Shown in pieces: positions 17,612 to 24,988 of a stretch of 29,565 nucleotides of DNA (the first letter of the stretch is position 1; each line of letters begins with the position of its first letter). Source of the stretch: CADEEX01 sp040081555 (GTDB lineage: Bacteria; Acidobacteriota; Vicinamibacteria; Vicinamibacterales; CAVVIG01); contig JBEBGG010000035.1 in the NCBI GenBank assembly GCA_040081555.1, positions 1 through 29,565 on the forward strand. The letters run 5' to 3'. The notes beneath the pieces are model-generated. The model did not search any database and was not told the origin of the DNA. It saw only the letters and a program-made list of their open reading frames with translations. A program made the position numbers and the translations under genes.

Positions 17612-17620
17612 CGCGGTTTT
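17601..17620 (+). terminator. Candidate intrinsic terminator spanning the stop codon of the Cys-rich protein
   Basis: CGCGC (17602-17606), loop CGTA, GCGCG (17611-17615), then G and TTTT (17617-17620). A T-G wobble can extend the stem by one pair. The TAG stop lies in the loop and 3' arm. Confidence 0.45.
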
Positions 17621-17642
17621 CGTTGATACGCCGTGCCCGGCT

Positions 17643-18482
17643 CTAGACTGACGGGAGTCGCCGGAACTCCACCAATTCCGTCGCCAGTGTGACCTCGAGT
17701 GTCTCGAGTGCCGAGACACGTGCTGCGTTGGCGTGCCGTCCGCCTCGGTACGTCCCTAGCAACAGGTCCTCGAGACTCTCCTTCGCGCACGTGCGCGTCT
17801 CTCGGACACTCGACCGACCAACGACGCTGAAATGGGTCGAGTGCTCGTCGACGAGTTGCCCGACGCGCTCGCGCGCCATGGCCCCACCTTGCACGGCCTC
17901 TCGTAGCTCAATCAGGTCATCGTCGGCCGGAATACCCACGAGCAGCCGTCCTTCTGGCGTCAGCACCCGCGCCGCTTCCGAGGGATTGCGGCGGGCGTTG
18001 ATCGAGAGCAGAAGGTCGACCCGGCCATCGAGCAGCGGCAGGCGGCGGTCGGCATTGGCGACCACCCACTGCACGGACGAGGCGCGGCGCGCGGCGATCT
18101 CGACGGCGCGAATGGCGAGGTCGATACCGATGCAGTGGGCGCCGAATCTGGCGTGCACGGCGTCGAGCAGGTGTCCTGTGCCGCTGCCAAGTTCCGCGAC
18201 GACCGAACGGGAGTGAATGTCGCCTGTGGTCGTGATGGCCGAGACGACCGCATCGATCACGTGCTGCCCGATTCCGCGCTCGAACAGGCGCGCGCGAGCG
18301 TCAACGGCGGAGCGCGCATCGCCCGCTTCCATGGAGCGCCGGTCTTGGGGCTGTAGCAGATTCACGTAGCCGGCGCGCGCAATGTCGAATGAGTGGCCAC
18401 GTGGGCAGGTCCACGTCAGGGGCGTTCGCTCGAGGGGCTGGCCGCAGCCGCGCACGGTGCAGGCCAGAGGCAATCGCTTCAC
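17643..18482 (-). CDS. rlmA: RlmA-type 23S rRNA guanine-N1 methyltransferase
   Basis: A 279-residue AdoMet-dependent methyltransferase of the RlmA(I/II) family, which methylates G745 or G748 of 23S rRNA hairpin 35. An N-terminal zinc site is visible: Cys8, Cys13, Cys26 and His30, followed by the signature FDIARAGYVNLL. Spacing between the first two Cys is four residues; E. coli RlmA has two. The Rossmann motif is VVAELGSGTGHLL (about 93-105), and NADRRLPLLDGRVDLLLSINA marks the acidic loop and motif IV region. The start is GTG 18482 with a TAGGAT box 8 nt upstream. Position choice (G745 vs G748) cannot be read from sequence. Confidence 0.9.
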   Translation of the reverse strand: MKRLPLACTVRGCGQPLERTPLTWTCPRGHSFDIARAGYVNLLQPQDRRSMEAGDARSAVDARARLFERGIGQHVIDAVVSAITTTGDIHSRSVVAELGSGTGHLLDAVHARFGAHCIGIDLAIRAVEIAARRASSVQWVVANADRRLPLLDGRVDLLLSINARRNPSEAARVLTPEGRLLVGIPADDDLIELREAVQGGAMARERVGQLVDEHSTHFSVVGRSSVRETRTCAKESLEDLLLGTYRGGRHANAARVSALETLEVTLATELVEFRRLPSV

Positions 18483-18490
18483 CGCCTCTG

Positions 18491-18496
18491 ATCCTA
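18491..18496 (-). promoter_or_regulatory. Candidate -10 box of rlmA
   Basis: TAGGAT on the minus strand, 8 nt before GTG 18482, in the 142-bp divergent gap shared with the DUF1569 gene. Confidence 0.3.
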
Positions 18497-18612
18497 GCCG
18501 TTGTGGAGCCGCGTCGTTTCGGTCTCCGGACTCCCGGGCGCGCCGACGTGCCTGGGTTGGTCGTCCCTCACCAATTGGGGCGCGATCCGCGCACCACGCC
18601 GGCTGGCTCGCA

Positions 18613-18618
18613 TAACAT
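18613..18618 (+). promoter_or_regulatory. Candidate -10 box of the DUF1569 gene (leaderless)
   Basis: TAACAT exactly 6 nt before ATG 18625, with no Shine-Dalgarno sequence. Same spacing as at 4894-4899 and 5377-5382. Confidence 0.4.
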
Positions 18619-18624
18619 CACCCG

Positions 18625-19074
18625 ATGCCGACACTCTTCAATCCTGCAGACCGCGCGTCACTCGAGCGCCGCCTCCGCAACATGCCTCTGGGCTCGGCAC
18701 CGGCGTGGGGTAAGTTCAACTGCGAGCAGATGCTCGCGCACTGCACCGACGCCATGAAGATGGCGCTCGGCGACCTGCCCATCGGCAGCCGCGGGGCTCC
18801 GGCCTTTCTGCGCTTTCCGCTGGTGCGGCACGCCATCATTCACTGGTTTCCGTTTCCGAAGGGGGCGCCCACGGCACCGGAGCTCGTCGCCAGGACGGCG
18901 GGAACCCATCATCAGGAGGTTGAGTCACTCATCGCGCTCATCGAACGGGCCGTCGCCAATGAGCAGCGCGGCCAGTGGCAGCCGCATCCGGCGTTCGGCA
19001 CGTTGACGACGAAGTCGTGGGGCGCGCTCATGTACAAGCACATCGATCACCATCTCAGGCAGTTCAGAGCGTAG
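18625..19074 (+). CDS. DUF1569 (DinB-like) protein
   Basis: A 149-residue cytosolic protein with the DUF1569 pattern: WGKFNCEQMLAHCTDAMKMALGD (28-50), a hydrophobic proline-rich middle, GTHHQEVESLIALIERA, and the C-terminal FGTLTTKSWGALMYKHIDHHLRQF. The conserved histidines are where DinB-fold proteins bind metal. Function is unknown for the family. It is divergent from rlmA and converges on the topoisomerase gene (19 bp between ends). Confidence 0.86.
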   Translation: MPTLFNPADRASLERRLRNMPLGSAPAWGKFNCEQMLAHCTDAMKMALGDLPIGSRGAPAFLRFPLVRHAIIHWFPFPKGAPTAPELVARTAGTHHQEVESLIALIERAVANEQRGQWQPHPAFGTLTTKSWGALMYKHIDHHLRQFRA

Positions 19075-19093
19075 CCGCCAGAGGATTCGTTCT

Positions 19094-21004
19094 CTACACG
19101 TCGAGCTCTTCGGCCTCCTCCGCCCGCTCCATGATGAAGCGGAACCGCGCCGAGGCATCCTTGCCCATCAGCTCGTTGATGACGCGGTCGGTCACGATCT
19201 GGTCTGTGATCTCGACGCGCTGCAGTCGCCGCGTGCGCGGATTGAGCGTTGTCTCCCATAGGACCTTCGGCATCATCTCACCGAGGCCCTTGAAGCGAGT
19301 GATCTCCGGAGTGGAACGACCCTGTCCGTGCTGCTTGAGAATGTCGGCCTTCTGTACCTCGTCGAGCGCCCAGTAGGTGTCCTTCGCGATGTCGATGCGA
19401 TAGAGCGGCGGCATGGCGAGAAACACTTTGCCGTTCTTGATCAGCTGCGGGAGGTGCCGATAGATGAAGGTGAGCAGCAGCGTGGCAATGTGATTGCCGT
19501 CCGAGTCGGCATCCGCCAGGATGATCACCTTGCCGTAGCGCAGTTTGGTGAGGTCGAAATTCTGGCCCAGCCCGCAACCCAGCGCTGTGACCAGGTCCGA
19601 CAGCTCCTTGTTCTCGAGCACCTTCGAGAGAGACGCGCTCTCCGTGTTCAGGACCTTGCCGCGCAACGGCAGAATCGCCTGACGGGCTCGGTCCCGCCCC
19701 TGCTTGGCCGACCCACCGGCCGAATCGCCTTCCACCACGAACAGCTCGCTGCTGGCGGCATCCGAGTTGGTGCAATCGCTCAACTTGCCTGGCAGATTCA
19801 GGCGAGACGACGTGGCGCTCTTGCGAGAGACCTCGTCTTTCGCCGCTCGACTCGCCTCTCTGGCCCGCGCCGAGAGAATGATGCGCGCGACGATTGCTTC
19901 CGCGACGCTGATGTTGTGATTCAGCCAGTGCTCGAGCGCCGGACGAATGACACCGTCGACCGCCGAGAGTAGCTCCGGGTTGTTCAAGCGATCCTTGGTC
20001 TGCCCCTGGAACTGCGGCTCGGCGACGAAGACGCTAAGAACGCCCGTCAGTCCCTCGCGGATGTCCTCGGCGGTGAGCGTCACCCCCTTGGGCGAGAGGT
20101 TGTGCGTGTCGATGAAATTGCGGACCGCCTTGCCGATGCCGGCGCGCAGACCACTTTCGTGCGTACCGCCAGAGCCGGTCGGGATGCCGTTCACGTACGA
20201 GCGAATGTGTTCCTCGGTGGCCTCTGTCCACTGCAGCACGAGGTCGAGCCTGAGACCGTCTTCGCGTGTCAGCGCAAAGGGCACCTCGTGCACGGGCTTG
20301 GCGTTGCGCTCGACGAGGATCTTCTTCTGGTAGTCGAGCAGGCCATCGGCGTGTTCGAAGGTCTCCCTGGTCTTCGCCGTCTCGTCCTCGAAGAGGACCT
20401 TGACGCCCTTGTGCAGATAGCTCGCCACTTCAAGACGCTGCCGGATCGTGGCGGCATCGAACTCGATTTTCGGAAAGATCGTGGCATCTGGATGAAAGTA
20501 GACCGTCGTGCCAGTGCCGCGCGCCGGACCGAGCTTCTTGATCGGGCCAAGTGGCTTGCCTTGCTTGAACCGCATCTCCCACTGGGCGCCATCGCGCTTC
20601 ACCGTCGCGACCAGGTCCTTCGAGAGCGCGTTCACGACGCTTGCGCCGACGCCGTGGAGGCCGCCCGCCGTCTTGTAATTGCCCTGTTCAAACTTGCCAC
20701 CGGCATGGAGCACCGTGAAGATCACTTCCAGCGCGCTCTTCTTTGTCGTCGGATGCTTATCGACCGGAATGCCCCGGCCGTCGTCTTCGACGGTAATCGA
20801 TGAGCCGTCTTCGTGGAGGGTGACGCGAATGTTCGACGCGTGGCCGTTCATCGCCTCGTCGATGGCGTTGTCGACAACTTCCCAGACGAGGTGGTGGAGT
20901 CCGGCGGTGCCGACGCCGCCGATATACATGCCGGGACGCTTGCGGACGGGTTCGAGCCCTTCGAGGACGGTGATGTCTTTCGCGGTGTAGTTGGCGGGGG
21001 CCAT
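19094..21004 (-). CDS. parE: Type IIA DNA topoisomerase ATPase subunit (ParE/GyrB family, ParE-like)
   Basis: A 636-residue ATP-driven subunit that, with a ParC/GyrA partner, passes one duplex through another. The GHKL ATPase shows EVVDNAIDEA (Glu42, Asn46), DDGRGIP (74-80) and GGLHGVGASVVNALS; Lys337 in QTKDRL is the transducer QTK lysine. The TOPRIM domain shows EGDSAGG (425-431) and DADSD (498-502), and the C-terminus has PEITRFKGLGEM. The DADSDGNHIATLL form matches ParE (DADSDGLHIATLL) better than GyrB (DADVDGSHIRTLL), hence the symbol, but GyrB remains possible. No partner subunit gene is adjacent. The gene is divergent from the 929-residue gene, with 38 bp between starts. Confidence 0.85.
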   Translation of the reverse strand: MAPANYTAKDITVLEGLEPVRKRPGMYIGGVGTAGLHHLVWEVVDNAIDEAMNGHASNIRVTLHEDGSSITVEDDGRGIPVDKHPTTKKSALEVIFTVLHAGGKFEQGNYKTAGGLHGVGASVVNALSKDLVATVKRDGAQWEMRFKQGKPLGPIKKLGPARGTGTTVYFHPDATIFPKIEFDAATIRQRLEVASYLHKGVKVLFEDETAKTRETFEHADGLLDYQKKILVERNAKPVHEVPFALTREDGLRLDLVLQWTEATEEHIRSYVNGIPTGSGGTHESGLRAGIGKAVRNFIDTHNLSPKGVTLTAEDIREGLTGVLSVFVAEPQFQGQTKDRLNNPELLSAVDGVIRPALEHWLNHNISVAEAIVARIILSARAREASRAAKDEVSRKSATSSRLNLPGKLSDCTNSDAASSELFVVEGDSAGGSAKQGRDRARQAILPLRGKVLNTESASLSKVLENKELSDLVTALGCGLGQNFDLTKLRYGKVIILADADSDGNHIATLLLTFIYRHLPQLIKNGKVFLAMPPLYRIDIAKDTYWALDEVQKADILKQHGQGRSTPEITRFKGLGEMMPKVLWETTLNPRTRRLQRVEITDQIVTDRVINELMGKDASARFRFIMERAEEAEELDV

Positions 21005-21007
21005 GTA

Positions 21008-21013
21008 TATAAT
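21008..21013 (+). promoter_or_regulatory. Candidate -10 box of the VWA operon
   Basis: A perfect TATAAT 29 nt before the first gene of the operon, inside the 38-bp gap from parE. No good -35 at standard spacing. GAGGA at 21036-21040 is a possible ribosome site, though close to the ATG. Confidence 0.45.
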
Positions 21014-21042
21014 TTCGTTCTTGTCAGCAGAACTCGAGGAAG

Positions 21043-23832
21043 ATGTCGCGCGCGTTCGTCGTTGGCGTCACGATTGTAGCGGCATTTCAGCTGGGACTCG
21101 CGGCGGCACCTGCTGTGGTCGACGATGTGTTGGTCACGCCACCAGTCGCCGCGCTTGCGTTTCGCAGCGGCGTCGATCCACTTCGTGATCCCACTGGCTT
21201 CATCAGTGAGATGGCGCGGGCCTTGTACGCGTCTGCAGATGCGCGGCCGCCTGATCTGAGCACGCGCCCGGTCGCGCGCCCGCGCGCGGCGGATGAAGGG
21301 CTGGTCACCGTTCCCGTCCCGCTATCGGCCTCCGTCTGGGGGGCGGCCGTGTTCGGCCGTACCGTGCCGCCCGATGTGCTCCTCGCGACCATTCTGACTG
21401 ACCGTCGCGCGACACTTCTCTGCCGCGGCCTGAGCGGCCTCGACGAGGAGACCCTCACCTACGTGGCGGGTCATCCGGCGATTCTCACAATGCTCTATCA
21501 GCGCGCCGCTGGTGTCTTTGCGGCTTTCGGCCAGGCGCTGCGGATTCGCAATGGACGCGTCATCACGCCAGGGGGTGACGCCTTCGCCCCTTTGTGGGCG
21601 GCGGTTGCCGACGCACCCATTGATCGACCAGATCGTTTCATCCGCGCGGTCTTTGCCGAATTCGAGGGCCGGCTCGCGTATCTGCTCGACACGATTGATG
21701 CTGCCCCGCCTGCGGCCGCCAGGTTTGCGCTGGGTGCCTGGTTGCCGGAGGCGGCGCGCGTACCTCGCTTCAAGGCGTTGATGTCGGCGGTGTCAGGCGG
21801 ATATCACGAGTGGCGTCCTGCCGATCGCCCGTTTGGCCGACCGCTCGGAGATCTCGCCATGTTGCTCCTGCGGATCAGACTCACCGAGGCGGGTGGGCCC
21901 GTCGCGCCGGCTGACCGTTCGTTCTGGCGCGCTGCGCTCGGCACCGATGGTGGCGACCTCCTGTCTGGCGACACCGTTGATGCGGCGTGGATTGTCTCGG
22001 CCACTGGCGGCCAGGACATGCACTCGCGCCTGGAGCGTCTCGATCAGCTGGCCTTCGCGCAACGCGTGTTTGCCGGCATGGACGCCGGGTCAGAGAGCGC
22101 CGTCGTTGATGTCATCCGCCATCTGCGCCGCTACAAGATGCTCATGCTGACCCTCGAGCGCATGGGCGTCACCACGGCGGACGTCTACGGCAGCGTGCTG
22201 CAGCGCGCTGCGGCACTTGGCGGCGTCTCGGACGCGCATCGTTTCTGGACGCTCGCGCAGTTTCAGGGTGCGCTGGCGTTTGTCTCGAGCCTGCAGCGCA
22301 ATGGCCGCCTCGACCACGCACAGACGGAAGCACTTGTGAGATCGCTGGCTGCAGTGCCGCAGAGCGGCGACGGCTACAGTGGCGCCCTCGCGCGGTGGTG
22401 GCAGGGGCAGGTGGCGCCGCTGCTTCCTGCCGGAGTGTCGTGGGAGTCCCGTGCGATTGACGCGCTGGCTGGTTCAGGAACGATGGGCCCTGAGACGCAC
22501 CTTCAATGGGAGGGCCAGCGCTATCGCGTGGACCTCGCGTTTGCAGAACGCCAGCGATTGTTCGCCGTTCGGGAGAAACAGGGCGGTCAGACGCTCGATA
22601 TCGCGCTCACCATTCACGACGTCAGTCAGCAACTGCGTAGCGACGCTCTGACGATCACAGGTGTCCGCGCTGCCGAACGGGCCCTCAGCACGCTGGTGAG
22701 CGAATCGGCCGGCCGCCTCAGGTACCCCGCAGTGAATGTGTCGCCGCCTGGTGTCGGACTGCCGCGCGACGCGCTCACGTGGGTGACCGAGGCGTCCAAG
22801 CGGCTGACACGGATCACCCAACCGAACGACCTACGCCGTGGCAGGGAGGTCGGCGAGTCGCTCGTGCCGCTGACCGACATCGTGCTCGGCAACGCCCTGA
22901 TTTCGCTGGCGTACTCGGCGGCGCTTGGCGATCCCTCGGGTGCCGCATTGCTGGCCGGCAACGTCGCGCTTCGTCACGACTTCGGTCTGGGTCGTACCGA
23001 CAGCGAGGGACGCGAGCGCTTGTCATGGGCGCCGCCACGGCAGGAGTTTCAGCCCGGTGTACCGTGGCACGTGACAGGCTCGATTTTGAGCCTGGATCTC
23101 GGCCTCGCAGCCCTGTCTCTGACGCGCCCGTCGCTGGACCGTGTCGCTGACCCGCCGAAGCTTTCCTCGCTTGATCGGGAGGCGCTGGCCGTGAATGTCG
23201 CCCTTCTCGATCCCCGACGGCTGCACGACGCTGACCGCGACGCCATCGCCCGGGCCATTGCCAGGGGCCAGGCGCGTGTGGCCGCTCTTCCAGGAGCTCC
23301 GGCCCTCGTCCCGCCCATTGTTAGTGAACTCGGACTCGACGGCTATCGGCAGCGCAGCCTGGAGTATGTGCTCGCCAGAACACCCGCCAGAGTGGAGGAT
23401 GCATTTACAACGGCGGACCTCGTGGTCCTGGGTGGCGGCTCGATTCCGGGACTGGACGCCTGGGGCACGCCGTCCATGAACAGCTTGGGTTGCACGTGCT
23501 TGACGGCCCCTTCGTCTCGAGCCTGGCGCGCCCTCGACGGGCGGTCCCAGCTGCCCATCTTGGCCGCTACAATGGGCGACCTGAACCTCAGGATGGCCAT
23601 GATGCTGCGCGACCTGGACGTCCCGGCGGTGCTGCTCAAGAGCGTCCTGGCGACCGCTATGCAGGAGATCATCGACACCCTCGGGGACCGCGGCGATTGG
23701 TGGGGGCTCTCCGCCGCCGCGCGCGCACTTACGCGTCAGCGGGCTGAAGACTATGTGTCCGCCGCGGCCGCTGTCGACGGTCCGCTCGTGCCCATCGACG
23801 ACGACCCCTCAAGCGGGACACGAGCGCACTGA
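21043..23832 (+). CDS. Large exported protein of unknown function, first gene of the VWA operon
   Basis: A 929-residue protein with an N-terminal signal (VVGVTIVAAFQLGLAAAP, cleavage near residues 22-24). I recognise no catalytic motif or named domain. It is rich in Ala, Leu and Arg and looks mostly alpha-helical. It has distinctive pieces: GGYHEWRPADRPFGRPLGDLA, LRHDFGLGRTDSEGRERLSWAPP (glycine-aromatic, perhaps a loop or beta hairpin) and a C-terminal NSLGCTCLTAPSSRAWRAL. The TGA is separated by one base from the next ATG, so it is co-translated with the VWA genes. In related organisms similar large proteins may accompany such VWA genes, which I recall only loosely. A structural or scaffold role is a guess. 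Confidence 0.75.
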   Translation: MSRAFVVGVTIVAAFQLGLAAAPAVVDDVLVTPPVAALAFRSGVDPLRDPTGFISEMARALYASADARPPDLSTRPVARPRAADEGLVTVPVPLSASVWGAAVFGRTVPPDVLLATILTDRRATLLCRGLSGLDEETLTYVAGHPAILTMLYQRAAGVFAAFGQALRIRNGRVITPGGDAFAPLWAAVADAPIDRPDRFIRAVFAEFEGRLAYLLDTIDAAPPAAARFALGAWLPEAARVPRFKALMSAVSGGYHEWRPADRPFGRPLGDLAMLLLRIRLTEAGGPVAPADRSFWRAALGTDGGDLLSGDTVDAAWIVSATGGQDMHSRLERLDQLAFAQRVFAGMDAGSESAVVDVIRHLRRYKMLMLTLERMGVTTADVYGSVLQRAAALGGVSDAHRFWTLAQFQGALAFVSSLQRNGRLDHAQTEALVRSLAAVPQSGDGYSGALARWWQGQVAPLLPAGVSWESRAIDALAGSGTMGPETHLQWEGQRYRVDLAFAERQRLFAVREKQGGQTLDIALTIHDVSQQLRSDALTITGVRAAERALSTLVSESAGRLRYPAVNVSPPGVGLPRDALTWVTEASKRLTRITQPNDLRRGREVGESLVPLTDIVLGNALISLAYSAALGDPSGAALLAGNVALRHDFGLGRTDSEGRERLSWAPPRQEFQPGVPWHVTGSILSLDLGLAALSLTRPSLDRVADPPKLSSLDREALAVNVALLDPRRLHDADRDAIARAIARGQARVAALPGAPALVPPIVSELGLDGYRQRSLEYVLARTPARVEDAFTTADLVVLGGGSIPGLDAWGTPSMNSLGCTCLTAPSSRAWRALDGRSQLPILAATMGDLNLRMAMMLRDLDVPAVLLKSVLATAMQEIIDTLGDRGDWWGLSAAARALTRQRAEDYVSAAAAVDGPLVPIDDDPSSGTRAH

Positions 23833-23833
23833 G

Positions 23834-24988
23834 ATGGCACGGGCCTTCCTGACGATTGGCGTCGCGGGCTGGCTGAGTCTCGGAGCCCTCATGGGTGCGC
23901 AGTCGTCTACCGACCCCGTGGCAAGCGCGCAGATTGTTACCCCCGAGCGCGATAGTTACGTTACAGGCGTGGTCCTGCTCAAGGGATCGGTGGACGCAGA
24001 GGCGGACGTTGCCAGCGTTGCCTTCTACGTGGATGGTCGGCGCGTGTGTGTCATTGAGGCGCGGCCCTTCGAATGTGAGTGGGACGCCGGGCAGGAGGTG
24101 ACGGCGCACCAGGTGCGCGCCATCTTCTCTCGGCCAGATGGCAGTCGGTCCGTTCGTACTGTGCGCACCAAGGGGCTCGGGTTTGCAGACAAGGTCAACG
24201 TCGAAGTCGTTCAGGTGACGGTCACCGTCATGGACGACGACGGCAACCTGGTGCCCGGGCTCCCGCGCTCGGCGTTCACCGTATCGGAGGACAACAAGCC
24301 ACAGACCATCTCCTACTTCGCCTCGGAGGACGTGCCGCTCGAACTGGTGGTGGCCGTCGACATCAGCGGCAGCATGATCGGGGCGATGCCGACGCTGAAG
24401 AAGGCGGTCAAGGATTTCCTCGGCGCCGTACCCGCCAAAGACGCCGTGACGCTCCTCGGATTCAACGACAGCGTGTTCGCGTTGGCGCGCAAGTCCACCG
24501 ACACCGCAGAGCGGTTACGCGCGGTCGATCGGCTCGCGCCCTGGGGCGCGACCGCCCTGTATGACGTGATCGTCCGGGGCATCGATCTGCTCGGCCGACA
24601 ACCCGGCCGTAAGGCGTTGGTCGTGTTCTCGGACGGCGAAGACCAAGGCAGCCACGTGGCCATTGAGGACGTCGAACGGCGTCTGCAGACCAGCGACGTG
24701 ACCCTCTACATGATTGGCCAGGGTCGCGGCATCACGCAGGAGTACCTGAAGAAGACGATGCAGCGGCTGACCATTCCGACCGGCGGCCGTACTTTTTCCA
24801 CCGGCAGCATCGAGACACTGCATGGCGCGTTCGAGGAGCTGCTCGAGGAGTTGTCGAACCAGTATCTGCTTGGGTATCCGCCGACCAACAGCACCCGAGA
24901 CGACACCTGGCGGGAGATCAAAGTGCGGGTGGACGGGCACACCAATGTGAGGGCGCGACAGGGCTATCGCGCGGCACCCTACAAATGA
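23834..24988 (+). CDS. Secreted VWA-domain protein, acidobacterial VWFA-related family
   Basis: A 384-residue exported protein; the ATG at 23834 starts a signal peptide (RAFLTIGVAGWLSLGALMGA), and in-frame codons upstream belong to the previous gene. Residues about 30-115 form an Ig-like module (YVTGVVLLKGSVDAEADVASVAFYVDG). The VWA domain (about 125-340) contains an intact MIDAS: Asp176-x-Ser178-x-Ser180, a Thr in GATALYD and an Asp in VFSDGED. It thus can bind Mg2+ and a partner's acidic residue. Sequence resembles the VWFA-related acidobacterial domain (TIGR03436). It overlaps the next gene by 4 bp (ATGA). Partners may be the neighbouring operon products. Confidence 0.9.
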   Translation: MARAFLTIGVAGWLSLGALMGAQSSTDPVASAQIVTPERDSYVTGVVLLKGSVDAEADVASVAFYVDGRRVCVIEARPFECEWDAGQEVTAHQVRAIFSRPDGSRSVRTVRTKGLGFADKVNVEVVQVTVTVMDDDGNLVPGLPRSAFTVSEDNKPQTISYFASEDVPLELVVAVDISGSMIGAMPTLKKAVKDFLGAVPAKDAVTLLGFNDSVFALARKSTDTAERLRAVDRLAPWGATALYDVIVRGIDLLGRQPGRKALVVFSDGEDQGSHVAIEDVERRLQTSDVTLYMIGQGRGITQEYLKKTMQRLTIPTGGRTFSTGSIETLHGAFEELLEELSNQYLLGYPPTNSTRDDTWREIKVRVDGHTNVRARQGYRAAPYK

